NCBI RefSeq assembly: GCF_014197435.1
Contig: NZ_JACIFP010000001.1
Coordinates: 1,674,001-1,738,000 of the forward strand
Length of the DNA stretch: 64,000 nucleotides
Direction: 5' to 3'
Source of the DNA: Gordonia humi
Lineage (GTDB): Bacteria > Actinomycetota > Actinomycetes > Mycobacteriales > Mycobacteriaceae
A model generated the notes under the pieces. The model saw only the letters and a program-made list of their open reading frames with translations. It did not search any database and was not told the origin of the DNA. Positions 18,349 through 27,622 of this stretch are shown one piece after another (within the stretch, counting starts at the first letter, position 1; each line of letters starts with the position of its first letter). The translations under genes and the position numbers were made by a program.

Positions 18349-18723
18349 TCACGGGGCGGGGACGTCATCGTCCGGTGCGGCCTTCGCCATGGGTTCGACG
18401 ATGTCGGTCAGCGTCCGCAGGAAGTCCTCCTCACCCAGGGTGTTGACCTTCCACACCACGGCCCGACTGCCGCCCGCGGTGATCGCGGAGACGAAGACGC
18501 GGTCGCCGACTCCCACGATCGTCACGTTCATCGCGACCCGGTTGCCGCCGAACGCGCTGTACCGCTCGAACACGCGGACCGCGCAGCGGACGTCGACGCC
18601 GCGCGGTTCGATGTTCGACCCGTCCTCGTAGGACGCCGACATGCTCGCGGACAGGACGCCGTCGTGTACGCGGCCGACGACGGCGTCGAAGTCTCCCCGG
18701 AAGATCCTCTCGTACTTCGCCAT
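18349..18723 (-). CDS. DUF6054-family small protein (124 aa)
   Basis: A 124-aa soluble alpha/beta protein starting MAKYERIFRGDFDAVVGRVHDG and containing RVAMNVTIVGVGDRVFVSAITAGGS. I place it in the DUF6054 family, whose function is unknown. It has no signal or membrane segment. It lies between yczE (22 nt upstream) and serC (92 nt downstream) on the same strand, so co-transcription with yczE is possible. No catalytic residues can be named. Confidence 0.7.
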   Translation of the reverse strand: MAKYERIFRGDFDAVVGRVHDGVLSASMSASYEDGSNIEPRGVDVRCAVRVFERYSAFGGNRVAMNVTIVGVGDRVFVSAITAGGSRAVVWKVNTLGEEDFLRTLTDIVEPMAKAAPDDDVPAP

Positions 18724-18745
18724 GGCGTCAGTATCGCAGCGCGTT

Positions 18746-19387
18746 TCAGACCGGGTCGGTCACCCGATCGGGTGCGGTGTCGTCGCCGGACACGGCCGCC
18801 GTCACGTGCAGGACGCGAGCGAACCACTGGATCAACGGACCGACGCCGACCGCGTACAGCACGGTGCCGATCCCGAAGGTGCCGCCGAGTGCGACGCCGA
18901 TCACCACGACGGTCACCTCCAGCACGGTGCGGATCAGGCGGACCGACCATCCGGTGCGTGCGACGAGGCCGGTCATCAGACCGTCCCGCGGCCCGGGGCC
19001 GAGGCGCGCGCCGATGTAGAGGACGGTCGCGAACGCGTTGAGCACGATGCCACCGAGCATCATCGGGACGGCGAGTCGCCATCCGGGCGCCGCCGGGAGG
19101 TGCGGGGCCACCGCGTCGAAGGCGAGACCGACGACGATCACATTGGAGACGGTGCCCAGCCCGGGCATCTGCCTCAGCGGAATCCAGGCGAGCAGGGCGA
19201 CGGCGCCGAGGACGATCGACACCACGCCGATCGACAGGTGCACGTGTTCGGCGACGCCCTCGTGCAGCACGTCCCACGGGATGTTGCCCAGCCCGGCGCG
19301 CAGCACCACAGCCATCGACGCGCCGTAGAGGAACAGCCCGATGTACAGGCTCGACAGGCGTCCGGTCCACGACAGCGCAGTGCTCAT
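18746..19387 (-). CDS. yczE: YczE-family integral membrane protein
   Basis: A 213-aa membrane protein with about five to six hydrophobic segments and the YczE/YitT hallmark YGASMAVVLRAGLGNIPWDVL near the N-terminus. Later it has LYIGARLGPGPRDGLMTGL. Members of this family are regularly encoded divergently from a MocR-type regulator, as here (gene at 19450), and are presumed transporters or sensors; substrate unknown. The 62-nt intergenic region holds an inverted repeat that is a likely regulator site. Confidence 0.83.
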   Translation of the reverse strand: MSTALSWTGRLSSLYIGLFLYGASMAVVLRAGLGNIPWDVLHEGVAEHVHLSIGVVSIVLGAVALLAWIPLRQMPGLGTVSNVIVVGLAFDAVAPHLPAAPGWRLAVPMMLGGIVLNAFATVLYIGARLGPGPRDGLMTGLVARTGWSVRLIRTVLEVTVVVIGVALGGTFGIGTVLYAVGVGPLIQWFARVLHVTAAVSGDDTAPDRVTDPV

Positions 19388-19392
19388 GACAC

Positions 19393-19427
19393 CTATGGTT
19401 CCTCCGTACTGGCCTTGGAATCCATAG
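19393..19427. promoter_or_regulatory. Inverted repeat between yczE and yczR
   Basis: CTATGGTTCC (19393-19402) and GGAATCCATAG (19417-19427) face each other in the short divergent intergenic region. This is a reasonable operator for the adjacent MocR-type regulator; the assignment is inference. Confidence 0.5.
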
Positions 19428-19449
19428 CCAGTTGCGCAACACTGGACCC

Positions 19450-20922
19450 ATGGTCACTCCGACTGGTGCGATCGGCGCACACGCCCTGGCGCGACGTCTC
19501 GGCGCCTGGCGGCCGACCGGGCCGCGACCGTTGTACCTCGCACTGGCCGACGGGCTGCGTGTGCTGCTGCTCGACGGCCGGGTCCCGGTCGGAACGGCGG
19601 TGCCAAGCGAGCGGGCGCTCGCCGACGCCCTCGAGGTCAGTCGGACCACGGTCGCCGGTGCGTACGCCGTTCTGCGGGACGGGGGCCACCTTCAGTCGCG
19701 TCAGGGCGCGCGGAGTGTGCTGGTGCTGCCCGTCGACGTCCCGGCCGAGCCGTTCGACAACGGCAGTGAGGCGGATCGACACCGACTCAACATCGCCGCG
19801 CCGTCCGCACCCGATCAGGTGGTGCACGAGGCCTACCGGTACGCGCTCGACGCCGCCCCCGCCTACCTGACCGGTCCGGGTGTGTATCCGCAAGGGCTGC
19901 GCGGACTCGCCGAGACCGTCGCCCGGCGATACGTCGACCGGGGTCTGCCGACGCGACCCGAACAGATCCTGGTGACCGCGGGCGCCCAACACGGGCTGCG
20001 CGTGGTCCTCGACACCCTGGTCGCGGCGGGGGAGCGGGTTGTCGTCGAGTCGCCGACGTATTCGGGGACGCTGCAAGCGATCTCGCGTGCGCGGGCACGC
20101 GCGGTGGCATTGCCGCTCGACGCCGAGCACGGGTGGGACCTGGACCATCTCGAATCCATCCTCCGGCTGCAGCGGCCCCGGCTGGTGTGCCTGATCGTCG
20201 ACTTCCACAATCCCACCGGGCTGCTGCTCGACATCGCCGGTCGGATCCGGCTCGGCGAACTGTCGGCACGCTACGGTGTGCCGATCGTGATCGACGAGAC
20301 GCTCGTCGAACTCGGTCTCGACCGCGACGCGCCGCCGCCGGTCGCCTCGTTCGCGCCGCCGGGCGCCCAGATCATCACTCTCGGCTCGACCAGCAAGACC
20401 GTCTGGAGCGGGCTGCGCGTCGGCTGGATCCGCACGGCGACGCCGCCCGACGCGTTCGCCGTCGCCCGGTACGACCTCGGCGTGTCCGGCGCGGTGATGG
20501 ATCAGTTGGCGGCGGCGTACGCGCTGGAGCGCCTCGGTGAGTTCCTGCCCGACCGGCTGGCCTCGTTGCGCACCTCGCGCGCCGTCGCCCGGGAGGCGAT
20601 CGACGACGCGCTGCCGGGTGCGACGACGATCCCCGGGGTGGGCGGACTGTGTCTGTGGGTGCGGCTGCCGCGACCCGCGGCGACGGCGACCGCGGCCGCC
20701 GCGGCCGACCTCGGTGTGCGGTTGACGCCCGGCAGCGGTTTCACCGTCGTCGGAGGCCTCGATCGCTTCATCCGGATCCCGTACACGCTGCCCGTCGTCG
20801 AGCTGCGCGCGGCTGTCGACCTCGTCGGGCAGGCGTATCGTCGTGTGGTCGGCGACGCCGGGACATCGAGCCGTGCGGGGTCCGAGGTCCCGGACGGGCT
20901 CGCGACCCGCCTCGTCGTCTGA
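19450..20922 (+). CDS. yczR: MocR-type (GntR/aminotransferase) regulator, YczR-like
   Basis: A 490-aa fusion regulator. Residues 30-100 are a GntR winged helix-turn-helix (VPSERALADALEVSRTTVAGAY). Residues 130-470 are a fold-type I aminotransferase domain with VDFHNPTGLLL and the PLP-lysine motif GSTSKTVWSGLRVGW. MocR regulators sense PLP or an adduct and control adjacent genes. The divergent YczE gene makes this the YczR subfamily. The frame opens with TTG at 19432, but ATG 19450 (MVTPTGAIG) is the better start. Its downstream neighbour is pdxH, so a link to vitamin B6 status is possible but unproven. Confidence 0.87.
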   Translation: MVTPTGAIGAHALARRLGAWRPTGPRPLYLALADGLRVLLLDGRVPVGTAVPSERALADALEVSRTTVAGAYAVLRDGGHLQSRQGARSVLVLPVDVPAEPFDNGSEADRHRLNIAAPSAPDQVVHEAYRYALDAAPAYLTGPGVYPQGLRGLAETVARRYVDRGLPTRPEQILVTAGAQHGLRVVLDTLVAAGERVVVESPTYSGTLQAISRARARAVALPLDAEHGWDLDHLESILRLQRPRLVCLIVDFHNPTGLLLDIAGRIRLGELSARYGVPIVIDETLVELGLDRDAPPPVASFAPPGAQIITLGSTSKTVWSGLRVGWIRTATPPDAFAVARYDLGVSGAVMDQLAAAYALERLGEFLPDRLASLRTSRAVAREAIDDALPGATTIPGVGGLCLWVRLPRPAATATAAAAADLGVRLTPGSGFTVVGGLDRFIRIPYTLPVVELRAAVDLVGQAYRRVVGDAGTSSRAGSEVPDGLATRLVV

Positions 20923-20977
20923 CCCGAGTGCCGGGTCGTACGGCGGCGCTGACCGGCGACGGCGGCCGTAGGCGGCA

Positions 20978-20983
20978 TACCAT
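20978..20983 (+). promoter_or_regulatory. Candidate -10 (TACCAT) of leaderless pdxH
   Basis: TANNNT hexamer 8 nt before GTG 20992; no Shine-Dalgarno sequence is seen. Confidence 0.4.
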
Positions 20984-20991
20984 CTACTCTC

Positions 20992-21678
20992 GTGAACGGG
21001 CAGGTCGAATTGCACAGCATGCGGGTCGGATACGGCGCCTCCGATGGGACGGGGCGCGACGGCGTCGCGGCGAATCTCGATGTCGATTGGCTCACCGGTG
21101 ATCCGCCGTGGCGCGCGCTGTTCGGCGACTGGTTGGCCGCCGCGATCGGCGCGGGAGTGGCCGAGCCCAACGCCATGATCGTCGGCACCGTCGACGCCGA
21201 CGGCCGACCGGCCACCCGCACGGTCCTGTGCAAGGGCGTCAGCGACGAGGGCATCGTCTTCTTCACCGGATACGACTCCGACAAGGGGCGGGCGCTGGCC
21301 GCGAATCCGTACGCGTCGGCGACGTTCCCGTGGATCGCGATGGAGAGGCAGATCCATGTGCGCGGTCGCGTGGTCAAGGTGTCGGGCGACGAGACGCAGG
21401 CGTACTGGAACTCGCGGCCGCGCGGGTCGCAGGTGTCGGCCAGCGCCTCCGACCAGTCGCGGCCGATAGCCTCACGGGAGGCGTTGGAGGCCAAGGCCGC
21501 CGACGTGGCCCGTCGACTGGGCGAGGACGCTCCGGTCCCGGTGCCGGAGAACTGGGGCGGTTACCGGATCGAGCCGGACGTCGTCGAGTTCTGGCAGGGT
21601 CGTGCCGATCGGTTGCACAACCGGGTGCGCGCCGTGCGCGACGGCGACGCCTGGCGTGTGGAACGGCTGCAGCCCTAG
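20992..21678 (+). CDS. pdxH: Pyridoxine/pyridoxamine 5'-phosphate oxidase
   Basis: A 228-aa FMN enzyme that oxidises PNP/PMP to PLP in vitamin B6 salvage. Visible motifs are RPATRTVLCKGVSDEGIVFFTGYDS (FMN binding), FPWIAMERQIHVRGRV, the signature YWNSRPRGSQVSASASDQS, and the C-terminal EFWQGRADRLHNR with a terminal RLQP. Length is normal. The start is GTG 20992, directly after a TACCAT hexamer. The stop codon overlaps the first base of the following MFS gene (TAGTG), so the two form an operon. Confidence 0.95.
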   Translation: MNGQVELHSMRVGYGASDGTGRDGVAANLDVDWLTGDPPWRALFGDWLAAAIGAGVAEPNAMIVGTVDADGRPATRTVLCKGVSDEGIVFFTGYDSDKGRALAANPYASATFPWIAMERQIHVRGRVVKVSGDETQAYWNSRPRGSQVSASASDQSRPIASREALEAKAADVARRLGEDAPVPVPENWGGYRIEPDVVEFWQGRADRLHNRVRAVRDGDAWRVERLQP

Positions 21679-22964
21679 TGCCCAAGATCCTCGCCGACAC
21701 CACACCGCTGAAGAACAGGAACTTCTCCCGGCTGTGGTGGGCCAACATCGTCACGGTCATCGGCGCGCAGCTGACCGTCGTCGCCGTACCCGCGCAGATC
21801 TACGCGATCACCGGCAGTTCGGCATACGTCGGCCTGACCGGAGTGTTCGGCCTGGTTCCGCTCATCGTGTTCGGGTTGTGGGGCGGGGCGCTGGCCGACA
21901 CGTTCGACCGGCGGCGGATCCTGTCGGTCACGACTCTGGGCCTGATCGGGACGGCGGTGCTGTTCTGGGCGCAGGCCGCATTCGGCTGGAACAACGTGTG
22001 GATCCTCCTCGCGGTGTTCTCGCTCCAGCAGGCGTTCTTCGCGGTGAATCAGCCGACGCGCACGGCGATACTGCCGCGCATCCTCGACGAGCGTGAACTG
22101 CCCGCGGCGAATTCGTTGAACTTCACCGTCACACAGGCCGGAGCGATCGCCGGTCCGCTCGTCGGCGGCGCGCTGATCCCGATCCTCGGCTTCTCGCTCC
22201 TCTATCTGGTGGACGCGGTCTGTCTGTTCGCGACGCTGTGGGCCGTCGTCCGACTGCCCGCGCTGCCGCCGCTGCTGCCCGAGGGCGTCAAGCCGACGAC
22301 GCCGGGCGTGCGATCGGTGATCGACGGACTGCTGTATCTGAAGACGCAGCCGGTGCTGTTGATGTCCTTCGTCGTGGATCTGATCGCGATGATCTTCGGT
22401 ATGCCGCGCGCACTGTTCCCCCAGATGGCGCACGAGGACTTCGGCGGTCCGACCGACGGCGGCATCGCATTCGCCCTGCTGTTCATCGCCATTCCGGCGG
22501 GCGCCGTCGTCGGCGGCGTGCTGTCGGGCTGGGTGTCGCGGGTGACGCGACAGGGGCGTGCCGTGGTGATCTGCATCCTGATCTGGGGCGGCTCGGTCGC
22601 CGTCGCGGGCGTGCTGCTGCTGTTCGCGAACGGGTCCCCGCTGCCGGTCCTGCCGCTCGTGGTCCTGGTGCTCATGGTGGGCGGAGCCGCGGACATGATC
22701 TCCGGTGCGTTCCGGCAGACGATGCTGCTGTCGGCCGCCAACGACGAGGTCCGAGGCCGCATTCAGGGGGTGTTCATGGTCGTGGTCGCGGGTGGTCCGC
22801 GTATCGCCGACGTCCTGCACGGCGGCGCCGCGGCGGTGGCGGGCACCGCGATCACCGTGGCGGGCGGCGGCGTCCTCACCGTGGTCGGCACCGTGCTCGC
22901 GGTGCTCGCAGTCCCGGTGTTCTGGCGCTACCGGGTCGCGATGCGGGAGAAGACGGTGGATTAG
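21678..22964 (+). CDS. MFS exporter (EntS/MFS_3-like)
   Basis: A 428-aa MFS protein with 12 predicted helices. It starts with GTG overlapping the pdxH stop. The N-terminus PLKNRNFSRLWWANIVTVIGAQLT and the loop GGALADTFDRRRILSVTT are typical of the MFS_3/transmembrane-effector clade, which includes EntS-like siderophore exporters and macrolide pumps. The late segment NDEVRGRIQGVFMVV is also characteristic. The substrate cannot be assigned. The tight coupling to pdxH could suggest a B6-vitamer exporter, but the siderophore cluster 20 kb away leaves a siderophore role open. Confidence 0.85.
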   Translation: MPKILADTTPLKNRNFSRLWWANIVTVIGAQLTVVAVPAQIYAITGSSAYVGLTGVFGLVPLIVFGLWGGALADTFDRRRILSVTTLGLIGTAVLFWAQAAFGWNNVWILLAVFSLQQAFFAVNQPTRTAILPRILDERELPAANSLNFTVTQAGAIAGPLVGGALIPILGFSLLYLVDAVCLFATLWAVVRLPALPPLLPEGVKPTTPGVRSVIDGLLYLKTQPVLLMSFVVDLIAMIFGMPRALFPQMAHEDFGGPTDGGIAFALLFIAIPAGAVVGGVLSGWVSRVTRQGRAVVICILIWGGSVAVAGVLLLFANGSPLPVLPLVVLVLMVGGAADMISGAFRQTMLLSAANDEVRGRIQGVFMVVVAGGPRIADVLHGGAAAVAGTAITVAGGGVLTVVGTVLAVLAVPVFWRYRVAMREKTVD

Positions 22965-22977
22965 GCGGAACGGCGAC

Positions 22978-23982
22978 TCAGTCGTTCACCTCGTCGCGCT
23001 GCCACGGAAGGTTCGCGCGACGACTCGTGTGAACCGGGCAGTAGTGGATCGGGTTGTCGCGTTCGGCGCCCGACGGCAGATTCCGAGTCGGCGTCTCGAG
23101 AAGGGGAGCGTCGACGGCGACGCGACCGGTGAGACGGTCGTCGGCGTCGCGGGCCCGCGGGTGACGACGGTACCGCGGAGGAAGCAGTCCGATCGCGGCG
23201 TTCACCGCCCGCCCGAACAGGCGGAACCGTCGCTGGTCCTTCGCGGTCCAGGTCAGGCCCATCATCTCCCGGACCGGCTCGTCGTACAGACCGGTGGTGA
23301 TCCACTGGAACACCCGTTGGATCACCACGACCTGTCGACGCCACAACCAGTTCGGCAGCCAGGCCCGCGCCCACGGCGGGGCGGGCAGAGAGGTGATGTC
23401 CAGGACGGTGCGGACGGCGTCGTGGTCGCGCAGCACCCGAGTGCACATGTGCTCCCAGTACTCGAGAAACTCCTCGTAGGTGTCCGGGCAGGGTCGCATC
23501 GAGATGCCGTAGGCGGCGTACCAGTTCTTCGACTCGTCGAAGAGGGCCCGCTTGTCGGCCTCGGAGATCGGTGGCCCGAACGCCTCCGCGCAGCGGATGT
23601 TGCCGTACCAGAAGGTGGCGTGCGCCCAGTAGAAGACGTCCGGGTCGAGCGCGTGGTAGCGGCCGCCGTCGTCCATCGTGCCCTTGATCGTCAGGTGATA
23701 GTCGCGCACCTGCCTCCCCGTTTCGGGCGTCTGATCGAAGACGACGCCCGAGATCGGATACAGCGACCGCATCAACCGCTCCCACCGCTCGCCGAAGAAG
23801 TCGGAGTGGTCCCACACGCCTGCCGCGAGCTTCGGGTGCATGTTCTGCATCGATCCCGACCACAGGCCCATCAGCATGCCGCGCCAGTCACCGAAGAAGC
23901 GCCAGGTGACCGAGTCCGGGCCGAGCGGCGGCAACGCGGGCGACTCGGTGTCGGGTGCGTGATCGGGCAACAGCTCTGTCAT
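22978..23982 (-). CDS. MpaB/Lcp-type DUF2236 oxygenase-family protein
   Basis: A 334-aa protein of the MpaB/DUF2236 family, related to latex-clearing oxygenases and fungal MpaB. Seen are TWRFFGDWRGMLMGLWSGSMQNMHPKLA, the haem-ligand-type region DVFYWAHATFWYGNI with a conserved His, and YEEFLEYWEHMCTRVL. Members are haem-dependent or diiron-like oxygenases acting on hydrophobic compounds. A hydrophobic stretch in the second half suggests membrane association. The start codon sits inside an 8+8-bp inverted repeat, so transcription and initiation may be repressor-controlled. It is convergent with the MFS gene (13-nt gap). Confidence 0.8.
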   Translation of the reverse strand: MTELLPDHAPDTESPALPPLGPDSVTWRFFGDWRGMLMGLWSGSMQNMHPKLAAGVWDHSDFFGERWERLMRSLYPISGVVFDQTPETGRQVRDYHLTIKGTMDDGGRYHALDPDVFYWAHATFWYGNIRCAEAFGPPISEADKRALFDESKNWYAAYGISMRPCPDTYEEFLEYWEHMCTRVLRDHDAVRTVLDITSLPAPPWARAWLPNWLWRRQVVVIQRVFQWITTGLYDEPVREMMGLTWTAKDQRRFRLFGRAVNAAIGLLPPRYRRHPRARDADDRLTGRVAVDAPLLETPTRNLPSGAERDNPIHYCPVHTSRRANLPWQRDEVND

Positions 23983-24008
23983 GAGACGAAATTCTAGATA
24001 CGTCTCAT
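23981..24008. promoter_or_regulatory. 28-bp palindrome over the start of the MpaB-type gene (TetR-like operator)
   Basis: ATGAGACG (23981-23988) and CGTCTCAT (24001-24008) are perfect arms around a 12-nt AT-rich spacer. The left arm overlaps the start codon of the oxygenase gene. A TAGAAT hexamer on the minus strand (23991-23996) lies in the spacer, 8 nt from the start. The geometry fits a TetR-family operator; no such regulator is encoded nearby. Confidence 0.55.
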
Positions 24009-24049
24009 TGGGAATGCAACGGATCCGATGTCCGGCCGGCGGGCGGGTG

Positions 24050-24934
24050 TCAGCCGGTGACGAAGCGGACGCGGTCGCCGGCGACGAGCTGTGCCGCTCG
24101 CGGGAGAGACGTCGGCGTCACGACGGCGACCACCGGATAGCCGCCGGTCACCGGATGGTCGGCGAGGAAGACGACGGGCTGCCCGCTCGGCGGAATCTGG
24201 ACGCCGCCCAGCGGTACGCCCTCGGACGCCGATTCGGCTTGACCGAGATGCACGGGCCGACGGTCGTCGTGGCCCTCGGGTCGGTCCAGTCGGACGCCGA
24301 TCCGATTGCTCGCCGGGTTCACCACCCAGACTCCCTCGGCGAGGACGCCCGGATCGACGAGCCGATAGGCCCGCGGGCCGTATCGGACGGTCAGCGCGAT
24401 CGACGGCGCCGTCGGACACGGCGCCGGCGGTGCGAGCATCACGGCAGGCCAGCCCGACGACAGGCGTCCGACGGGCAGTTCGTCTCCCACGGCGAGCGGA
24501 GCGGGTCCGAGTCCGGACAGCGTGTCGGTCGACCGGGAGTCGAGCTCGGGGACGACGTCGAAGCCGCCTCGGACGGCCACGTAGTTACGGCACCCGTGGC
24601 GCGGCGCCGTCACCGACAGGCGTCGGCCGTTCTCCAGGGGAATCGCCGCATGGCTGCCGACCTCTCGGCCGTCCACTCGGACGACGGTCGACGGACCCGT
24701 GACGGCGACGAGTGCGGTGCCGTGCACCGTCGCCGAGAACCCGCCGAGCGTCACCTCGACGCAGGCGGCCTCCTCCCGGTTGCCGACGAGCCGGTTGGCG
24801 AGCCCGAACGACTCGAGGTCCGCGGCACCCGAGCGGGGCACGCCCAGGTGGGCCAGTCCGGGGCGGCCCAGATCTTGAATCGTCGACAGCGGACCGGTCG
24901 AGGCGACGACGAACTCGGCGTGCGGGCCCGTCAT
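24050..24934 (-). CDS. pxpC: 5-oxoprolinase subunit PxpC (KipA/biotin-dependent carboxylase type)
   Basis: A 294-aa protein of the allophanate-hydrolase subunit 2/KipA family. Motifs include STIQDLGRPGLAHLGVPRSGAAD near the N-terminus, NYVAVRGGF, NPASNRIGVRLDRP and the final VTPTSLPRAAQLVAGDRVRF. With PxpA and PxpB it forms the ATP-dependent 5-oxoprolinase that opens pyroglutamate. ATG 24934 overlaps the pxpB stop (ATGA). PxpA is not visible in the window, so it is either elsewhere or this is a KipIA-type pair. Confidence 0.87.
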   Translation of the reverse strand: MTGPHAEFVVASTGPLSTIQDLGRPGLAHLGVPRSGAADLESFGLANRLVGNREEAACVEVTLGGFSATVHGTALVAVTGPSTVVRVDGREVGSHAAIPLENGRRLSVTAPRHGCRNYVAVRGGFDVVPELDSRSTDTLSGLGPAPLAVGDELPVGRLSSGWPAVMLAPPAPCPTAPSIALTVRYGPRAYRLVDPGVLAEGVWVVNPASNRIGVRLDRPEGHDDRRPVHLGQAESASEGVPLGGVQIPPSGQPVVFLADHPVTGGYPVVAVVTPTSLPRAAQLVAGDRVRFVTG

Positions 24935-25611
24935 GACGCCTCGCCGTCGACGAAGCGGACGGCGGTCCCGGCGGCGAGCAGGGCGGGCGGGTTGGCCGCG
25001 GAGTTCCACATCTGCAGTGCGGTGCGCCCCAGCAACTGCCATCCGCCCGGGCTCTCGCGGGGATAGACGGCGCTGTATCCCGCCGCCACGGCCACCGATC
25101 CGGCCGGAACCGCGGGGCGAGACTGGTCGTGTCGACCGATCGCGGCCAGCGTCCGGATGTCGATTATGTCACTTGTGACATCGGGTACCAGATAACCGAA
25201 TCCGGGCGCGAAACCCATGAACTGCACGCGCCAGAGGACCGCGGTGTGGGCGCGCACCAGCTCGTCGGTCGAGCACCCCGCGGCGGTCGCGGCGTCGGTC
25301 AGGTCGGGTCCGTCGTAGACCGTGGAGACGACGATCGGCGCTGTCGACGAGGCGTCGTCGGATGCTCCTCGATCATCGGAGGCCAGCACGTCATGGACTG
25401 CTCGACGTACTCCGAGTTCGTTGATACCCGTGCCGGGAAGCGCCTCCACCAGCACGGTTTCCGCGGCCGCGATCACATCTGCCACCGAGAGTGACCCGGC
25501 AGCCGCGGCGGCTCGCAGGGCGTCCGCCACACGGGCGGCGGTGCGGGGCGGATCGTCGCGCCCGCTGAAGTCGAGGAGGAGGCCGTCGTCGCCCGCCGGG
25601 TACTCTCGCAT
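24931..25611 (-). CDS. pxpB: 5-oxoprolinase subunit PxpB (KipI-like)
   Basis: A 226-aa protein of the allophanate-hydrolase subunit 1/KipI family. The signature MGFAPGFGYLVPD (about residues 131-143), RPAVPAGSVAVAAGYSAVYPRESPGGWQLLG and VYDGPDLTDAA are all present. It works with PxpC. A TACGGT hexamer lies 6 nt before the ATG, so the operon is probably leaderless. It is divergent from gltA across a 171-nt region. Confidence 0.87.
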   Translation of the reverse strand: MREYPAGDDGLLLDFSGRDDPPRTAARVADALRAAAAAGSLSVADVIAAAETVLVEALPGTGINELGVRRAVHDVLASDDRGASDDASSTAPIVVSTVYDGPDLTDAATAAGCSTDELVRAHTAVLWRVQFMGFAPGFGYLVPDVTSDIIDIRTLAAIGRHDQSRPAVPAGSVAVAAGYSAVYPRESPGGWQLLGRTALQMWNSAANPPALLAAGTAVRFVDGEAS

Positions 25612-25617
25612 GCAGTC

Positions 25618-25623
25618 ACCGTA
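25618..25623 (-). promoter_or_regulatory. Candidate -10 (TACGGT) of leaderless pxpBC
   Basis: TANNNT hexamer 6 nt before ATG 25611 on the minus strand. Confidence 0.4.
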
Positions 25624-25734
25624 CCGAGGTGTGCGTAAGCTGAGCGTGCGACGAGAAAAGTCGTCGGCTGCACATGTGAGGATCCCGTCGTCAACCCGGG
25701 GACCCTCGTTGGGCAGTCGAGTCGAAAGCCGACT

Positions 25735-25754
25735 AAGTTGTTACCGAACAACTT
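25735..25754. promoter_or_regulatory. 20-bp palindrome upstream of gltA
   Basis: AAGTTGTT and AACAACTT are perfect 8-bp arms around ACCG, 28 nt before the gltA start. It is a candidate regulator site in the leader or promoter. The region 25612-25782 holds this and a weaker hairpin near 25650. Confidence 0.45.
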
Positions 25755-25782
25755 GCTCACCCGCGATTGCTAAGGGGTTTGT

Positions 25783-27093
<1,311 letters not shown>

Positions 27094-27097
27094 AACC

Positions 27098-27463
27098 ATG
27101 GCTGAGAACACCAAGCCCGAAGTCGAGTTCCCGGAGGGCCCTGCCCCCACCGAACTCGAAGTCACCGACATCATCATCGGCGACGGCGCGCAGGCACAGC
27201 CCGGCGGCATGGTCGACGTGCACTACGTGGGCGTCGAATTCGAGACCGGCGAGCAGTTCGACTCGTCGTGGGACCGCGGTCAGAGCGCCAACTTCCCGCT
27301 CGAAGCCCTCATCCCCGGCTGGCAGAAGGGCATCCCCGGTATGAAGGTCGGCGGCCGCCGTCGCCTCGTCGTGCCGCCCGAGCTGGCCTACGGTCCCGAA
27401 GGCGCGGGTCACCGGCTCTCCGGTAAGACGCTGATCTTCGTGATCGACCTGCTCGGCGCCTGA
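27098..27463 (+). CDS. FKBP-type peptidyl-prolyl isomerase
   Basis: A 121-aa cytoplasmic single-domain FKBP. The family core is complete: DVHYVGVEFETGEQFDSSWDRG, PLEALIPGWQKGIPGMKVGGRRRLVVPPELAYG and IFVIDLLGA. It accelerates prolyl cis-trans isomerisation in folding. No signal peptide is present. It starts 4 nt after gltA and ends just before a strong terminator, so gltA-fkbP is a two-gene operon. The functional link to citrate synthase is unknown. Confidence 0.93.
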   Translation: MAENTKPEVEFPEGPAPTELEVTDIIIGDGAQAQPGGMVDVHYVGVEFETGEQFDSSWDRGQSANFPLEALIPGWQKGIPGMKVGGRRRLVVPPELAYGPEGAGHRLSGKTLIFVIDLLGA

Positions 27464-27475
27464 GATCCTCTCGAC

Positions 27476-27508
27476 CAGACCGCCCTGCCCGTCCGGCAGG
27501 GCGGTCTG
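27476..27508 (+). terminator. Terminator of the gltA-FKBP operon
   Basis: A perfect 14-bp stem CAGACCGCCCTGCC/GGCAGGGCGGTCTG with a 5-nt loop, followed by TTCGTGTTT. It begins 12 nt after the FKBP stop. Confidence 0.85.
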
Positions 27509-27610
27509 TTCGTGTTTCCACCACGTGCTGGGCACGGCATCGCCCAGCGGACCCGCCGTCGGTTCGTACGCGGCATCGACCCGACACGAGCGCCCGCGGA
27601 CGACGATGGG

Positions 27611-27616
27611 TACTCT
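27611..27616 (+). promoter_or_regulatory. Candidate -10 (TACTCT) of leaderless echA6
   Basis: TANNNT hexamer 6 nt before ATG 27623. Confidence 0.4.
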
Positions 27617-27622
27617 CCCTCC

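Noticed and set aside
19393..21357. 654-codon minus-strand frame across yczR and pdxH
   Set aside because: It covers two clearly recognised genes in antisense and has shadow composition.
21678..22964. Assignment of the MFS gene as the siderophore exporter
   Set aside because: EntS-like features are shared by many drug exporters; the gene is coupled to pdxH and has no iron box, so the substrate is left open.
22978..23982. Possible rubber oxygenase (Lcp) assignment
   Set aside because: The protein belongs to the wider DUF2236/MpaB family; no signal peptide is seen and polyisoprene cleavage cannot be claimed from the sequence.
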